A stretch of DNA of 64,000 nucleotides from positions 1,860,001 to 1,924,000 of the forward strand of contig NZ_CP115757.1 in the NCBI RefSeq assembly GCF_027912675.1, in the 5' to 3' direction. Of this stretch, positions 7,250 to 18,502 are shown piece after piece; positions within the stretch are counted from its first letter, which is position 1, and each line of letters starts with the position of its first letter. Both the position numbers and the translations under genes were made by a program. Below the pieces are notes generated by a model. That model was not told the DNA's origin. It did not search any database and saw nothing but the letters and a program-made list of their open reading frames with translations. The stretch is from Paracoccus sp. SCSIO 75233. Its GTDB lineage: Bacteria; Pseudomonadota; Alphaproteobacteria; Rhodobacterales; Rhodobacteraceae.

Positions 7250-9057
7250 GACAACATCCCTTTCCCCTGACCCAAGGCCGACTGCATCGAACGCACCACG
7301 ACAAAGGCATCGCGCAGATGGCTGCGCTCGAAATCCGGCAGATCGGCGGGGGACAGGAAATTATCCGGCTTCCGCCCCGCCCGGACCAGTGCGGCCTGAT
7401 TTTCCAGCCGCAGCGTCTGGATCAGATCGTAAGCCGCAATAAGATCGCGCGCGCCGCTGCCAGAGATGACGCCGCGATCCTCCGCCGCCTCCAGCCGGGC
7501 GCGCGTGTTGACCGGGCTCAGCCGCCCTTTCAGCGCATAGACCCGCGCCAGATCGGCGACCGGCACCACGCCGTTCATCTTCATGTCGATATGGCCCTGA
7601 TGCTGGCCCGAGCGGATGGTGGCGAACCCCCGGATCAGCCCCAGCGGCGGCTGATGTTTCAGCGAATTGCCGATCATATGGGCCACGAAGATCGAATTCT
7701 TCGCCGCCATCTCCAGCGTCTCGGCCTGAAGCCCCGCCAGAAGTGCTCCATCCCCGCCAATCGCCCGCAGATCGAACATGACAGAGGCCAGCATCTGCGC
7801 CTCGGGCGAAGGCCGGTCGATCCAGCCGCGGAAATAATCGCGCCAGATATTGCGCGGCTGACGCCAGCGCGGATTGGTCGCCATCATATCGCCGGGGCAA
7901 TAGACATATCCCGCCGCATTCAGCCCGTCGCTGACAAAGCGGGCGAGGTTTTCGTAATAGGGATCGGCAGGGTCCGCCCCGTCCGCGAGGATCAGGATAT
8001 TGTCCTGATCCGACACGCCGGTCTGATCCTGCCGCCCCTGCGAGCCGCAAGCCGCCCACAGATACGGCGCAGGTGGCGGGCCAAGCTTCGCCTCCGCCAT
8101 CGCCAGCAGGCGGCGCGTGACGGCATCGGCAATATCGGTGATCAACCGCGTCACCACCTCATGACGCTGATGGGCGGCGACAAGGCTGACCAGCAGATCC
8201 GGGATCCGCGCCGTCACCTCCGCCATCTGCGCCACATCGCTCGCCTGCGCAACGTCCCGGATCAGGATCGAACTCGACACCGCCTGAACCCGCGTCAGAT
8301 CGGTCTGCGTGATCATGCCCACAAACCGCCCCGCCTCGACCACCGGCAAATGCCCGATCCGCCGCTCCATCATCGAATGCAGCACGTCAGAGCCGAGCGC
8401 CCCCGGCGGCAGCGAAACCGGATCGCGGGTCATGATTTCCGAGACCGGTGCGGCGCTGTCACGCCCCTCCGCCACCACCCGGTTCGACATATCGCGGATC
8501 GTGACCAGCCCGAGCAGCGCGTCATCCTCGCCCGTGATCCCCAGAGAGGAGACACCGGCATCGCGCATCATCCGCGCGGCCTCCGCAATCGTCGTCTCCG
8601 GCGCGGCGGAAACCGGCTTGCGGCCCAGCAGATCGGCGACCTTCAGCGTCGCAATATCCGCCCCGCCGCGCGCCGCCCCGCGACCCCGGCGGAAAAACCG
8701 CGCGAATGCGGCGGAGCTTTCCAGCAGCCCCTGAAACACCTCTGCGGGCAGCATCAGCACCGTGCCCGCCCGCGTCACCTTCGCCGTGGTCGCAGCCAGC
8801 CCGTCGGCCAGCAAGCCCCGCTCCCCGAAACTGTTGCCACGCCCGAGGACAGAGACCAGACCGCCATTGCCGTCCGTCACCTCAACCCCGGCGCTTTCGA
8901 TCAGATAAAGCCCATCAAGCGGCGCGCCGTGGGTGTAAACCACCTCGCCCGCCTGCCATTCCCTGCGGGCGAAGGAACCGGCCACACGGGCCAGCTCGTC
9001 CTCCGGCAGGGCGTCATAGGGATGAATGCTGGCGATGAAGTCCTGAACCCTGTCCAT
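7246..9057 (-). CDS. Cyclic-nucleotide-binding / CBS / DUF294 putative nucleotidyltransferase
   Basis: This is a 603-residue multidomain signalling protein. Order: cNMP-binding domain (about 1-130, with the GNSFGERGLLA-type phosphate-binding cassette), two CBS repeats (about 145-275, GLVTIRDMSN and GMITQTDLTR), then DUF294, a GlnD-type nucleotidyltransferase-like fold with GSQGRQDQTGVSDQDN (about 338-353), and the DUF294 C-terminal helical domain. GlnD-like proteins use the GS...DxD pattern to transfer nucleotides, but the target of DUF294 proteins is not established to my knowledge. It lies in the acs-symporter block, as its relatives do in many Proteobacteria, suggesting a link between nucleotide sensing and acetate uptake. 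The first base is 60 bases after the symporter stop, with a GC hairpin in the gap. Confidence 0.92.
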   Translation of the reverse strand: MDRVQDFIASIHPYDALPEDELARVAGSFARREWQAGEVVYTHGAPLDGLYLIESAGVEVTDGNGGLVSVLGRGNSFGERGLLADGLAATTAKVTRAGTVLMLPAEVFQGLLESSAAFARFFRRGRGAARGGADIATLKVADLLGRKPVSAAPETTIAEAARMMRDAGVSSLGITGEDDALLGLVTIRDMSNRVVAEGRDSAAPVSEIMTRDPVSLPPGALGSDVLHSMMERRIGHLPVVEAGRFVGMITQTDLTRVQAVSSSILIRDVAQASDVAQMAEVTARIPDLLVSLVAAHQRHEVVTRLITDIADAVTRRLLAMAEAKLGPPPAPYLWAACGSQGRQDQTGVSDQDNILILADGADPADPYYENLARFVSDGLNAAGYVYCPGDMMATNPRWRQPRNIWRDYFRGWIDRPSPEAQMLASVMFDLRAIGGDGALLAGLQAETLEMAAKNSIFVAHMIGNSLKHQPPLGLIRGFATIRSGQHQGHIDMKMNGVVPVADLARVYALKGRLSPVNTRARLEAAEDRGVISGSGARDLIAAYDLIQTLRLENQAALVRAGRKPDNFLSPADLPDFERSHLRDAFVVVRSMQSALGQGKGMLS

Positions 9058-9081
9058 ATCGTCCCCGCGAATAAGAATGCC

Positions 9082-9106
9082 GCGCCCCCGATTATGCAGG
9101 GGGCGC
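9082..9106. other. Intercistronic GC hairpin between symporter and DUF294 genes
   Basis: Arms GCGCCCCC (9082-9089) and GGGGGCGC (9099-9106) form a perfect 8-bp stem with a 9-base loop. On the coding (minus) strand no T-tract follows. It therefore looks more like an mRNA-stabilising or attenuating element than a classic terminator. On the plus strand it is followed by five Ts. Confidence 0.6.
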
Positions 9107-9117
9107 GACGATTTTTC

Positions 9118-10926
9118 CTAGTGATGCGTTGCCGCACCCGCGCCGCGCGGCACGCGGATCGATTCGACCAGCTCGACAATCTCCGCCGGCGGCTCCTCGG
9201 TCGCGTTGGACACGAAATAGGCCACGGCAAAGTTGATGATCGCACCGATCACCCCGAAGGAGGCGGGCGAGATCCCGAACAGCCAGTTCGCCGCCGTATC
9301 TTCAAGCATGTTGGTGCCGGCGATGAAGAGCCAGCCCTTATAGGTGAAGATATAGACCAGCGTTGACGCGATACCCGCGATCATGCCCCAGATCGCCCCC
9401 TGCTTGTTGATGCGGGTCGAGAAGATCCCCATCATCAGCACCGGGAAGATCGAGGACGCCGCAAGCCCGAAGGCCAGCGCCACGGTCTGCGCCGCAAAGC
9501 CCGGCGGGTTCAGCCCCAGAAGCGTCGCGACAAGGATCGACACCGCCATCGAGATACGGGCGGCGTTCAACTCGCCCTTCTCGCTGATATCGGGTGCCAG
9601 CCAGCCTTTGACGAGGTCATGCGACACAGCGCCGGAAATCGCCAGCAGCAGACCCGCCGCCGTCGACAGCGCCGCCGCCAAACCGCCCGCCGCCACGATG
9701 GCGATGACCCATCCCGGCAGGTTGGCGATTTCGGGGTTGGCCAGAACCATGATGTCGCGGTTGACCGTGGTCAGCTCGTTGCCTTGCAGACCCTGTTCCT
9801 CGATGGCCGCCGTCAGCGCTTCGCTTTCGCCGCCGTCATTATAGTACTGGATCAGCCCGTCGCCGTTCTTGTCCTCCCACTGGAGCAGCCCGGTGACCTG
9901 CCAGTTGCGCATCCACTGCTTGTCCTCATCGTTCTCGATGGATTCAAGCGATACGGCTGGCTGGCTGTAGGTCTCGCCCTCTGCCGCGCCCGGCCACATC
10001 GTCGTGGTCAGGTTGAAGCGCGACATCGCACCGACCGCCGGGGCGACCGTGTAAAGCAGCGCGATGAACACCAGTGCCCAACCCGCCGATTTCCGCGCAT
10101 CCGCGACTTTCGGCACGGTGAAGAAGCGGATGATGACGTGAGGCAGACCGGCGGTCCCGATCATCAGCGCCAGCGTGAACAGCGCCATATCCAGCGTGCT
10201 GGTGTGGTGCGCCGTATACTCGCGGAAGCCCAGATCGGTCACGACCTGATCCAGCTTGGTCAGGAATTTCGTGTCCGTTCCGCTCAGCGTGCCGAACAGA
10301 CCCGTCTGCGGCAGGAAATGCCCGGTCAGTTGCAGCGCGATGAAGATCGCCGGGATCGTGTAGGCCACGATCAGCACGACATATTGCGCCACCTGCGTAT
10401 AGGTGATGCCCTTCATGCCGCCCAGAACCGCGTAGCAGAACACAAGTGCCGCACCGATCCACAGACCGGTGGAATTCGACACTTCCAGATAGCGCGAGAA
10501 GGTCACGCCCACCCCGGTCATCTGCCCGATAACGTAAGTAATCGAGATGATCAGCAGGCAGACAACGCCAATGATCCGTGCGGTTTTGGAATAGAAGCGG
10601 TCACCGATGAATTCCGGCACGGTGAACTTGCCGAATTTCCGCAAGTAAGGCGCCAGCAGCATCGCCAGCAGCACATAACCGCCGGTCCAGCCCATCAGAT
10701 AGGTGGAGTTGTCATAGCCGGTAAAGGCAATCAGACCCGCCATGGAGATAAAGCTGGCCGCCGACATCCAGTCCGCTGCCGTCGCCATCCCGTTCATCAC
10801 CGGGCTGACACCCCGGTTCGCGGCATAGAACTCGCTCGTCGATCCGGCGCGGGCATAGATCGCGATGCCGATATACAGCGCGAAGCTCAGCCCGATAAAG
10901 ATCAGGTTAAGGGTATACTGGCTCAT
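9118..10926 (-). CDS. Sodium:solute symporter, acetate permease ActP-like (VC_2705-type)
   Basis: This is a 602-residue inner-membrane protein of the SSS family with about 13 hydrophobic segments. It resembles the VC_2705 subfamily, which works with a small DUF4212 subunit. Landmarks are ATAADWMSAASFISMAG near residue 50 and a CYAVLGGMKGITYTQVAQY segment. An unusually long extramembrane insertion (about 310-390) contains the EF-hand-like loop DKNGDGLIQYYN. The start is the ATG at 10926, one base after the DUF4212 stop; a longer open frame upstream is not used. Position directly behind acs supports acetate or a similar short-chain acid as substrate. This is inference from context. Confidence 0.9.
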   Translation of the reverse strand: MSQYTLNLIFIGLSFALYIGIAIYARAGSTSEFYAANRGVSPVMNGMATAADWMSAASFISMAGLIAFTGYDNSTYLMGWTGGYVLLAMLLAPYLRKFGKFTVPEFIGDRFYSKTARIIGVVCLLIISITYVIGQMTGVGVTFSRYLEVSNSTGLWIGAALVFCYAVLGGMKGITYTQVAQYVVLIVAYTIPAIFIALQLTGHFLPQTGLFGTLSGTDTKFLTKLDQVVTDLGFREYTAHHTSTLDMALFTLALMIGTAGLPHVIIRFFTVPKVADARKSAGWALVFIALLYTVAPAVGAMSRFNLTTTMWPGAAEGETYSQPAVSLESIENDEDKQWMRNWQVTGLLQWEDKNGDGLIQYYNDGGESEALTAAIEEQGLQGNELTTVNRDIMVLANPEIANLPGWVIAIVAAGGLAAALSTAAGLLLAISGAVSHDLVKGWLAPDISEKGELNAARISMAVSILVATLLGLNPPGFAAQTVALAFGLAASSIFPVLMMGIFSTRINKQGAIWGMIAGIASTLVYIFTYKGWLFIAGTNMLEDTAANWLFGISPASFGVIGAIINFAVAYFVSNATEEPPAEIVELVESIRVPRGAGAATHH

Positions 10927-10927
10927 C

Positions 10928-11185
10928 TTATTCCTCCACCCCATGCTCACGGTCGAGATTGTTCATGCGCCACGCGTAAAAGAAGATCAGCACGATAAAG
11001 ACGAGGATCGAGCCCTGCTGGGCGAACCAGAACCCCAGATCGGTGCCCCCGACGCTGATACCGCTCAGAAGCGGGCGGAAAATGATCGCGAAGCCGTAGG
11101 ACACAAGCGCCCATATCGCGATACAGATCCAGATGATCCTCAGATTTGCACGCCAATAGGCGTTCGTTGATTGCTTGTCACTCAT
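10928..11185 (-). CDS. DUF4212 small subunit of sodium:solute symporter
   Basis: This 85-residue membrane protein has two transmembrane segments (about residues 17-37 and 50-70) and matches the DUF4212 family. Members are encoded immediately before VC_2705-type symporters and are thought to be their small subunit. The C terminus FFYAWRMNNLDREHGVEE carries the typical charged end. It ends one base before the symporter start, so the two are translationally coupled. It is 102 bases downstream of acs, separated by a strong GC hairpin. Confidence 0.93.
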   Translation of the reverse strand: MSDKQSTNAYWRANLRIIWICIAIWALVSYGFAIIFRPLLSGISVGGTDLGFWFAQQGSILVFIVLIFFYAWRMNNLDREHGVEE

Positions 11186-11234
11186 ATCCCTTGGTCCCTC
11201 CCTGTGACAGGTCGTGCCGCCTGTGCTCCGCCAT

Positions 11235-11259
11235 CCCGCGCGCGGCGGCTGCGCGCGGG
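11235..11259. other. GC-rich intercistronic hairpin between acs and the symporter genes
   Basis: Arms CCCGCGCGC (11235-11243) and GCGCGCGGG (11251-11259) form a 9-bp stem with loop GGCGGCT. Flanking bases extend it weakly. There is no T-tract on the coding strand. It could separate acs expression from symporter expression by mRNA processing. Confidence 0.6.
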
Positions 11260-11287
11260 TGGGATGAAAAGGTCTGGCTGGTTTGGC

Positions 11288-13243
<1,956 letters not shown>

Positions 13244-13473
13244 ATAAAGCTCCCCCAATCTCTCGTCGCGGCATCGTCACAGGCGAAAATCTTTCACCCC
13301 AGGCGCGATATCGACAGTTAATCACCGTTATAGGAACGCATAAAGTGCTTTCTTTAAAGGAAAATTTTGTAAATTCATTGACGGATTTATCTGGATATTT
13401 GTAAATATTTCACAAGATCGAGAGGTAAATCCGGGACTTGTCAGCGGGTTAAGCCTCGGGCAAAGCTGCGCTT
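13244..13473. promoter_or_regulatory. Divergent acs promoter region with TTTGTAAAT direct repeat
   Basis: This 230-base AT-rich gap separates acs and the HugZ-like gene. It holds two exact copies of TTTGTAAAT, at 13366-13374 and 13398-13406, 32 bases apart (about three helical turns), as expected for a cooperatively binding regulator. No specific regulator is identified. Confidence 0.45.
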
Positions 13474-13968
13474 ATGATCAAAGACCCGATACAACCGACA
13501 GATGACGATGCCCGGCGCATCCTGCGCGATCTTTTGGCAGAGATGCAGCATGCCGTTCTGGCAGTGAATCCACCGGACAGCCCGTTTCCGCATCTGTCCC
13601 GCATCGCATTACAAGCTGATGACGACCGCACGCCGATGGCGCTGCTCTCCGGCCTCGCAACCCACACCCGGGTGCTGGCCCTCAACCCCCATGCCGGGCT
13701 GCTGATCGCGGCTCCCCCGGCCAAGGGCGATGCCATGACCCAGGCCCGGCTCAGCCTTCAGGTTATCGCGAAACAATTGCCGAATACCGGCCCCGAACAC
13801 GCAGCCCGCCTGGAGATATGGGTCGGGCGCAATCCGAAAGCCAAGGTCTACGCGACCCTGCCCGATTTCCATTTCTGGCGGATGGAACCGCAGGCAGGGC
13901 TGCTCAATGCCGGTTTCGGAAAGGCTTATCACGTCACGGCGGCGGATCTGGCGAACCCCCCGGCCTGA
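13474..13968 (+). CDS. Pyridoxamine 5'-phosphate oxidase-like (HugZ/PNPOx-type) FMN-binding protein
   Basis: This 164-residue protein has the split-barrel FMN-binding fold of the pyridoxamine phosphate oxidase superfamily. Landmarks are AVLAVNPPDSPFPHLSRIAL near residues 28-50, LLSGLATHTRVLALNPHAGL near 60-80 and the C-terminal FHFWRMEPQAGLLNAGFGKAY. The last resembles the HugZ/CREG branch, where FGxA(Y/H) follows. No heme oxygenase signature can be claimed. It diverges from acs and stops 28 bases before the convergent beta-helix gene. A role in heme use or flavin reduction is possible but not shown. Confidence 0.78.
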   Translation: MIKDPIQPTDDDARRILRDLLAEMQHAVLAVNPPDSPFPHLSRIALQADDDRTPMALLSGLATHTRVLALNPHAGLLIAAPPAKGDAMTQARLSLQVIAKQLPNTGPEHAARLEIWVGRNPKAKVYATLPDFHFWRMEPQAGLLNAGFGKAYHVTAADLANPPA

Positions 13969-13996
13969 TCCGGCCGGGGGACATAGACAAGCCCGC

Positions 13997-16285
13997 TCAG
14001 TTCGGATCGTCCATCCGCGCCCGGATGACAACTTTTCCCTTCGCCGGTTTCGACCACTCCACCTGCACATTCGCCTTTTTCGCGCCCTGCCCGGTCCGAA
14101 CCCAGGGCATTTCCGTGATCCGGCGGCCCGCGCCATCCTGTATCATCGAAACCGCCGTCACCGAATCCACCTGCTTCGCCCAGCCCTGAAACGGCAGATG
14201 CGCCGAAACTGGCACCACCCAACTCGCCTGCGCCCCGGCCTGCTGATGGGTGATCTGCACCGGGTTCGCGACATAGTCCCGCACACCGTTGAACGTGTTG
14301 CCCGCAAACAGGATATTGCGCATCCGCGAATAATCCAGATCCGCAAAGCTGGTATCTACCCGCTCCACCCGCCGGATTTTCCCGCCGAGCGACAGGAACA
14401 CGTTATCCGCCACCGTCAGCCCGTGAATATGATGCCCCTTCCCGTAGGGTTTCACCGACAGCCAGGCGAAATCCTGCAACACATTCTGCACCGTGAAGTG
14501 ATTGCCGCTGATCGACAGCCCGCCGAAGGAATACTGGCTCGGCCCGAAATCCGGGTTCACCGCATATTCATTGGTCCACTCGATGACATTATTATCGATG
14601 TAATTCCCGGTGATCGCCATCTTGCAATGGGTCTGCGCAATGACCAGCCCCGGCACACGCTTGCCCGCGCTCTCATTATCGCCCTGAAACCAGTGATTTC
14701 CGACCAGCAGATGCCCGGCCCCCGCCGCCACCATGAAGGTGCCGAAGCGCACGAAACGGTTGTCGCGGATCTTCACGTCATTGGCGTTGACATTGATCGC
14801 CACCGTCTTGCGGTCCTGCGCGCGCAGCGTCATTTCAGAGGACAGGAACTGGCAGCGATCGACCAGCAGATCCTGACAGCCCCGCCCGACCGAGGTGATC
14901 CCGCGCGCCCCCGGCCCGGTGATGAAGCAATCGCGCACATGGAACATCTGCCCCTGCGCAGGCAGCATCAGGAAACTGCCGATCCCGTTCAGCGAAAACT
15001 CGATATCCGCGAAGTTGATCCGGGCGCAGTTCTCCATACCCAGAAAATCGAACGCATAGCGGAACCGCTCGAAACGATAGCTCCGCATCCCGGAACCGCC
15101 GTAAAGCGGCTGCGACAAGGTCACCGTCCCAGCGCCGATATTCTTCGCCTTCACATAGATCTCACGCCCGACACCCGGCCCGGTCACCAGACTGCCAACC
15201 TCGATATTGGCGACGTCCGCCACCTCGGTCAGCCGGTCGCGCTGCCCCACGTCATAGCGCGCCCGCGACGTCACCACCTTGCTGCGCCACGCCGGCCCGT
15301 CCTTCACGTCGATCCAGCCATTGCTGATGACCCGGCGGCTGGTGAAGCTGGTGACACCCGGCGCGATCTCCGTCATCACCAGCGGCTCGGCCAGCGAAAT
15401 CTTGCGCCCGCACAGATCCAGCGTGGCGTGATCGCTGTAACCCAGCAGCGCCTGCATCGCGCGTTTCAGCGCCTCGGTTTCGTCCCCGAACGCCTCCAGA
15501 TAGCTCGCATAGGTAAACGATCCCATCAGCGTCAACCGCGCCGCACGCGGCATGCTCAGCGTGCCGGTAAAACGCACCGCCGATTTCAGCGTCAGGTCCG
15601 AACCGATCCGGTACACCCCGTCCGGCACCACCAGAACCCGGCCCTTCGCCGCCTCATCCGCAGCCAGAAACGCCGCCCTGTCATCGGTCTTGCCGTCACC
15701 TTTCGCGCCGAAATCGCGCAGATCAACCAGATCCATCATCTCGCGCAGAAACTGCGCGGTCACATCCTCGATGCGGATCGACTCGATGCGCACCGTCCCG
15801 CCATTCGCGCCGAGAAGGTCCAGACCGAAATGCCCGTAAACCGGCGCGGTCCCCCAGACCAGATCGACGCCATCGCGCGCGCCGCTGCCGACAACCGCGC
15901 TGATCTCCACCACCTTGCCGTAATCGCGCAGCGCCATCTGGGCAGAGACATCCGTCAACCCCGCCACACGCCGCCGCGACGAATCACCCGCCCAGCCCGC
16001 AATCCGCAGCGCAGGCTTCGGCCCCGCAACCGCCTTCACCCGCGCGGAGATGCGCAGATACCGGCCCGGCAGAACCGGCGTCTCGCCCATGAAGCGCAGG
16101 CGGGTGACATCCTCGGCCTTGGTTATCTCCAGACAAGTGCCGAAATCCGGGTCCGCCGCGACCACCGTCGCGTTTGGCTGCCCGGCCCAGACGGCACTGC
16201 CCGGCGTGCCGTATTCCCGCGACCATTGCGACAGACCGGCGGCGAAAGACGGCGGCGACAGCAAGTCGGTTGCAGCGATATTCAT
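13997..16285 (-). CDS. Right-handed beta-helix / pectate lyase superfamily protein
   Basis: This is a 762-residue protein. The N-terminal about 190 residues look like a beta-sandwich carbohydrate-binding-type module (FAAGLSQWSREYGTPGSAVW...). It is followed by VDLRDFGAKGDGKTDDRAAF (about 196-215), the hallmark start of pectate-lyase-3/GH28-related beta-helices, and then many repeats with N-x-F/I turns (RDNRFVRF, TGNYIDNN, SGNHFTV, ADNVFLS, AGNTFNG). No signal peptide or membrane segment is visible, so it is cytoplasmic, released by lysis or exported without a classical signal. Candidates are a polysaccharide-degrading enzyme or a tailspike-like fibre. The substrate is unknown. It is flanked by housekeeping genes. 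Confidence 0.75.
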   Translation of the reverse strand: MNIAATDLLSPPSFAAGLSQWSREYGTPGSAVWAGQPNATVVAADPDFGTCLEITKAEDVTRLRFMGETPVLPGRYLRISARVKAVAGPKPALRIAGWAGDSSRRRVAGLTDVSAQMALRDYGKVVEISAVVGSGARDGVDLVWGTAPVYGHFGLDLLGANGGTVRIESIRIEDVTAQFLREMMDLVDLRDFGAKGDGKTDDRAAFLAADEAAKGRVLVVPDGVYRIGSDLTLKSAVRFTGTLSMPRAARLTLMGSFTYASYLEAFGDETEALKRAMQALLGYSDHATLDLCGRKISLAEPLVMTEIAPGVTSFTSRRVISNGWIDVKDGPAWRSKVVTSRARYDVGQRDRLTEVADVANIEVGSLVTGPGVGREIYVKAKNIGAGTVTLSQPLYGGSGMRSYRFERFRYAFDFLGMENCARINFADIEFSLNGIGSFLMLPAQGQMFHVRDCFITGPGARGITSVGRGCQDLLVDRCQFLSSEMTLRAQDRKTVAINVNANDVKIRDNRFVRFGTFMVAAGAGHLLVGNHWFQGDNESAGKRVPGLVIAQTHCKMAITGNYIDNNVIEWTNEYAVNPDFGPSQYSFGGLSISGNHFTVQNVLQDFAWLSVKPYGKGHHIHGLTVADNVFLSLGGKIRRVERVDTSFADLDYSRMRNILFAGNTFNGVRDYVANPVQITHQQAGAQASWVVPVSAHLPFQGWAKQVDSVTAVSMIQDGAGRRITEMPWVRTGQGAKKANVQVEWSKPAKGKVVIRARMDDPN

Positions 16286-16406
16286 AGGCGTTCTCCCCTG
16301 ATCTGCGCCGCAAGATGCGGTCGCGAAAACATGGGGAAAATCTGCCTCAGCCGGGTTAATCCGGCTTTAACCTACCGCGCGTTGCACCGGCCCTGCCGCG
16401 CAACAT

Positions 16407-17990
16407 CTAGGCAGTGACAAGTTCACCACTTAGCGCCCGGTCGATCAGCTCGCGGGTTTCCTCGATCCCGTAAAGCGCGATGAACCCGCCAAAGCGCGGC
16501 CCCTGATCGGCGCCCAGCAACACCTGATACAGCGCCTGAAACCACGCCCTGAGCGGCTCGAACCCGTGATCCTTGCCGACGGCGAAAACCATGCTTTGCA
16601 GTTCCTCGGCATCCGCGGGCGCGTCCCACGCCGCCAAGCGTTGCCCCAGATCCTCGATCGCCGCGCGCTCCTTCTCGTCGGGGGCGCGGAAGACACGGTT
16701 CGGGGCGACGAAATCGGCGAAATATTTCACCGCATAACCTGCCGCTTCATCAAGCTGCGGATGCGTCTCGGGCGAGGCTTCTGGCGCATAGCGGCGGATG
16801 AACCCCCACAGCCCGTCCTTATCCTTCGCCCCAGCGACGGAGGCGAGGTTCAGCAGCATCGCGAACGGCACCACCATATCCGATGCCGGCACCTGCCCGC
16901 GATGAATGTGATAGACCGGATTGGCCAGTTGCTGCTCCGGCGTCTGCTCCGGGTAAGCCCGCAATTGCTGGTGATACTCATCAACCGCCTTGGGGATGAC
17001 ATCCCACCAAAGCCGCTTGGCGGTTTTGGGTTTCTGATACATGAAATAGGACAGGCTCTCAGTCGCGGCATAGGTCAGCCACTCATCAATCGACAACCCG
17101 TTGCCCTTGGATTTGCTTATCTTCTGCCCCTTATCGTCAAGGAACAGCTCATAAGTGAAATGCTCCGGCTTACGCCCGCCCAGCACCTGGCAAATACCGT
17201 CATAGATCGGCGTATTGGTGCTGTGATCCTTGCCGTACATCTCGAAATCGACATCGAGCGCAGCCCAGCGGGCCCCGAAATCCGGCTTCCATTGCAGCTT
17301 CACCTGCCCGCCAGTGACCGGCAGCACCCATTCGCGCCCGTCCTCGTCGTCAAAGGCGATCTCACCCTTTGCGGCATCGACATGCTTGATCGGCACATAC
17401 AGCACGCGGCCCGTTTCAGGGTGGATCGGCAGGAAGCAGCTATAGCTTTGCTGACGCTCCTCCCGCAGGCTGGCCAGCATGATCTTCATGATCTCGTCAT
17501 AGCGCTCCGCCGCCTTCAGCAAGGTCGGATCGAACGCCCCGGATTTGTAAAATTCGGTCGCGGACATGAACTCGTACTCGAACCCGAACGTGTCCAGAAA
17601 CCGCCGCAGCATGGCGTTGTTGTGGTCGCCGAAGCTGGGATATTCACCGAACGGATCGGGCACCGATGTCAGTGGCTTTTGCAGATTCTCGTGCAGCAAT
17701 TCCTGCTGCGGCACGTTCTCCGGCACTTTCCGCATCCCGTCCATATCGTCCGAGAAACAGATCAGCTTGGTCGGGATGTCCGAAATCACCTCAAAGGCGC
17801 GGCGGATCATCGTCGTCCGCGCGACCTCGCCAAAAGTGCCGATATGCGGCAGGCCGGAGGGGCCGTACCCTGTTTCGAACAGCACGAAACCCTTTTCCGG
17901 CGCTTTCTTTTCATAGCGTTTCAGCAACCGGCGCGCCTCTTCAAAAGGCCAGGCCTTGGAAGTCATCGCGGCATCGCGCAGGGTTGTCAT
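16407..17990 (-). CDS. lysS: Lysyl-tRNA synthetase, class I
   Basis: This enzyme charges tRNA-Lys. The 527-residue protein has the class I signatures [10 protein letters not shown] (about residues 43-52, the HIGH motif as PHIG) and KISKSKG (about 290-296, KMSKS). That places it in the class I LysRS found in alphaproteobacteria, spirochaetes and archaea, not the class II form of E. coli. Three ATGs in a row lie at 17996, 17993 and 17990. The SD AGGAG at 18003-17999 best fits the second or third (5- and 8-base spacing), and I use 17990. It is divergent from the TerB-like gene. The long C-terminal helical region is intact. Confidence 0.96.
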   Translation of the reverse strand: MTTLRDAAMTSKAWPFEEARRLLKRYEKKAPEKGFVLFETGYGPSGLPHIGTFGEVARTTMIRRAFEVISDIPTKLICFSDDMDGMRKVPENVPQQELLHENLQKPLTSVPDPFGEYPSFGDHNNAMLRRFLDTFGFEYEFMSATEFYKSGAFDPTLLKAAERYDEIMKIMLASLREERQQSYSCFLPIHPETGRVLYVPIKHVDAAKGEIAFDDEDGREWVLPVTGGQVKLQWKPDFGARWAALDVDFEMYGKDHSTNTPIYDGICQVLGGRKPEHFTYELFLDDKGQKISKSKGNGLSIDEWLTYAATESLSYFMYQKPKTAKRLWWDVIPKAVDEYHQQLRAYPEQTPEQQLANPVYHIHRGQVPASDMVVPFAMLLNLASVAGAKDKDGLWGFIRRYAPEASPETHPQLDEAAGYAVKYFADFVAPNRVFRAPDEKERAAIEDLGQRLAAWDAPADAEELQSMVFAVGKDHGFEPLRAWFQALYQVLLGADQGPRFGGFIALYGIEETRELIDRALSGELVTA

Positions 17991-18079
17991 CATCATATCT
18001 CCTGAAAGCGTCGCTGGCGGCTTATTGAAAGCCTCACGTATCGTCAATATTCTTGGGTCAGACAACAAGGACTGCTTTC

Positions 18080-18502
18080 GTGACTATTGATCTACCGTCT
18101 TTCTCTCCCTGTGACGCGCTTGTCGCGGTCATGGTCGCCGTTTCGGCATCCGATTCCAACATGCGCACATCCGAATTGCTGGCGATTGAGCGGATCGTGG
18201 ACCATATGCCGATCTTCGCCGAATACGATGTCGACCGCATCCGGCCGGTCTCGCAATCGGTGATTTCGCTGTTCAGCGAGGAGGACGGGCTGGACGCGCT
18301 CTTCGGCCTCATCCGCGACGCGCTGCCCGAACGGCTGTATGAGACCGCCTATGCGCTGTCCTGCGATGTCGCCGCCGCCGATGGCCGCCTGCCGGATGAC
18401 GAGGCGGAGATGCTGCGCGAAATCCGCTATCAGCTCAATATCAGCCGCCTCCACGCCGCCGCGATCGAGCTGTCCGCGCAGATGCGCCACCGCGTCCTTT
18501 AA
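18080..18502 (+). CDS. TerB-family tellurite resistance-like protein
   Basis: This 140-residue all-helical protein of the TerB/COG4103 type has acidic pairs typical of the family's metal-binding site: [19 protein letters not shown] near residues 19-40 and [18 protein letters not shown] near 95-115. I start at GTG 18080 because AAGGA at 18067-18071 sits eight bases before it. An upstream in-frame TTG at 18053 has no site. The stop overlaps the convergent dacB stop by three bases (TTAA at 18499-18502). The actual function of solitary TerB proteins in Rhodobacteraceae is unknown; tellurite resistance should not be assumed. Confidence 0.8.
   Translation: MTIDLPSFSPCDALVAVMVAVSASDSNMRTSELLAIERIVDHMPIFAEYDVDRIRPVSQSVISLFSEEDGLDALFGLIRDALPERLYETAYALSCDVAAADGRLPDDEAEMLREIRYQLNISRLHAAAIELSAQMRHRVL

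Noticed and set aside
7318..9366. Open frame of 682 codons on the plus strand
   Set aside because: Antisense of the DUF294 gene; low-complexity Arg-rich product.
9619..10998. Open frame of 459 codons on the plus strand
   Set aside because: Antisense of the symporter; composition unlike a protein.
13907..16417. Long open frame of 836 codons on the plus strand
   Set aside because: It is the antisense of the beta-helix gene, is rich in Arg/His/Pro and has no family features. GC-rich DNA gives long antisense frames.
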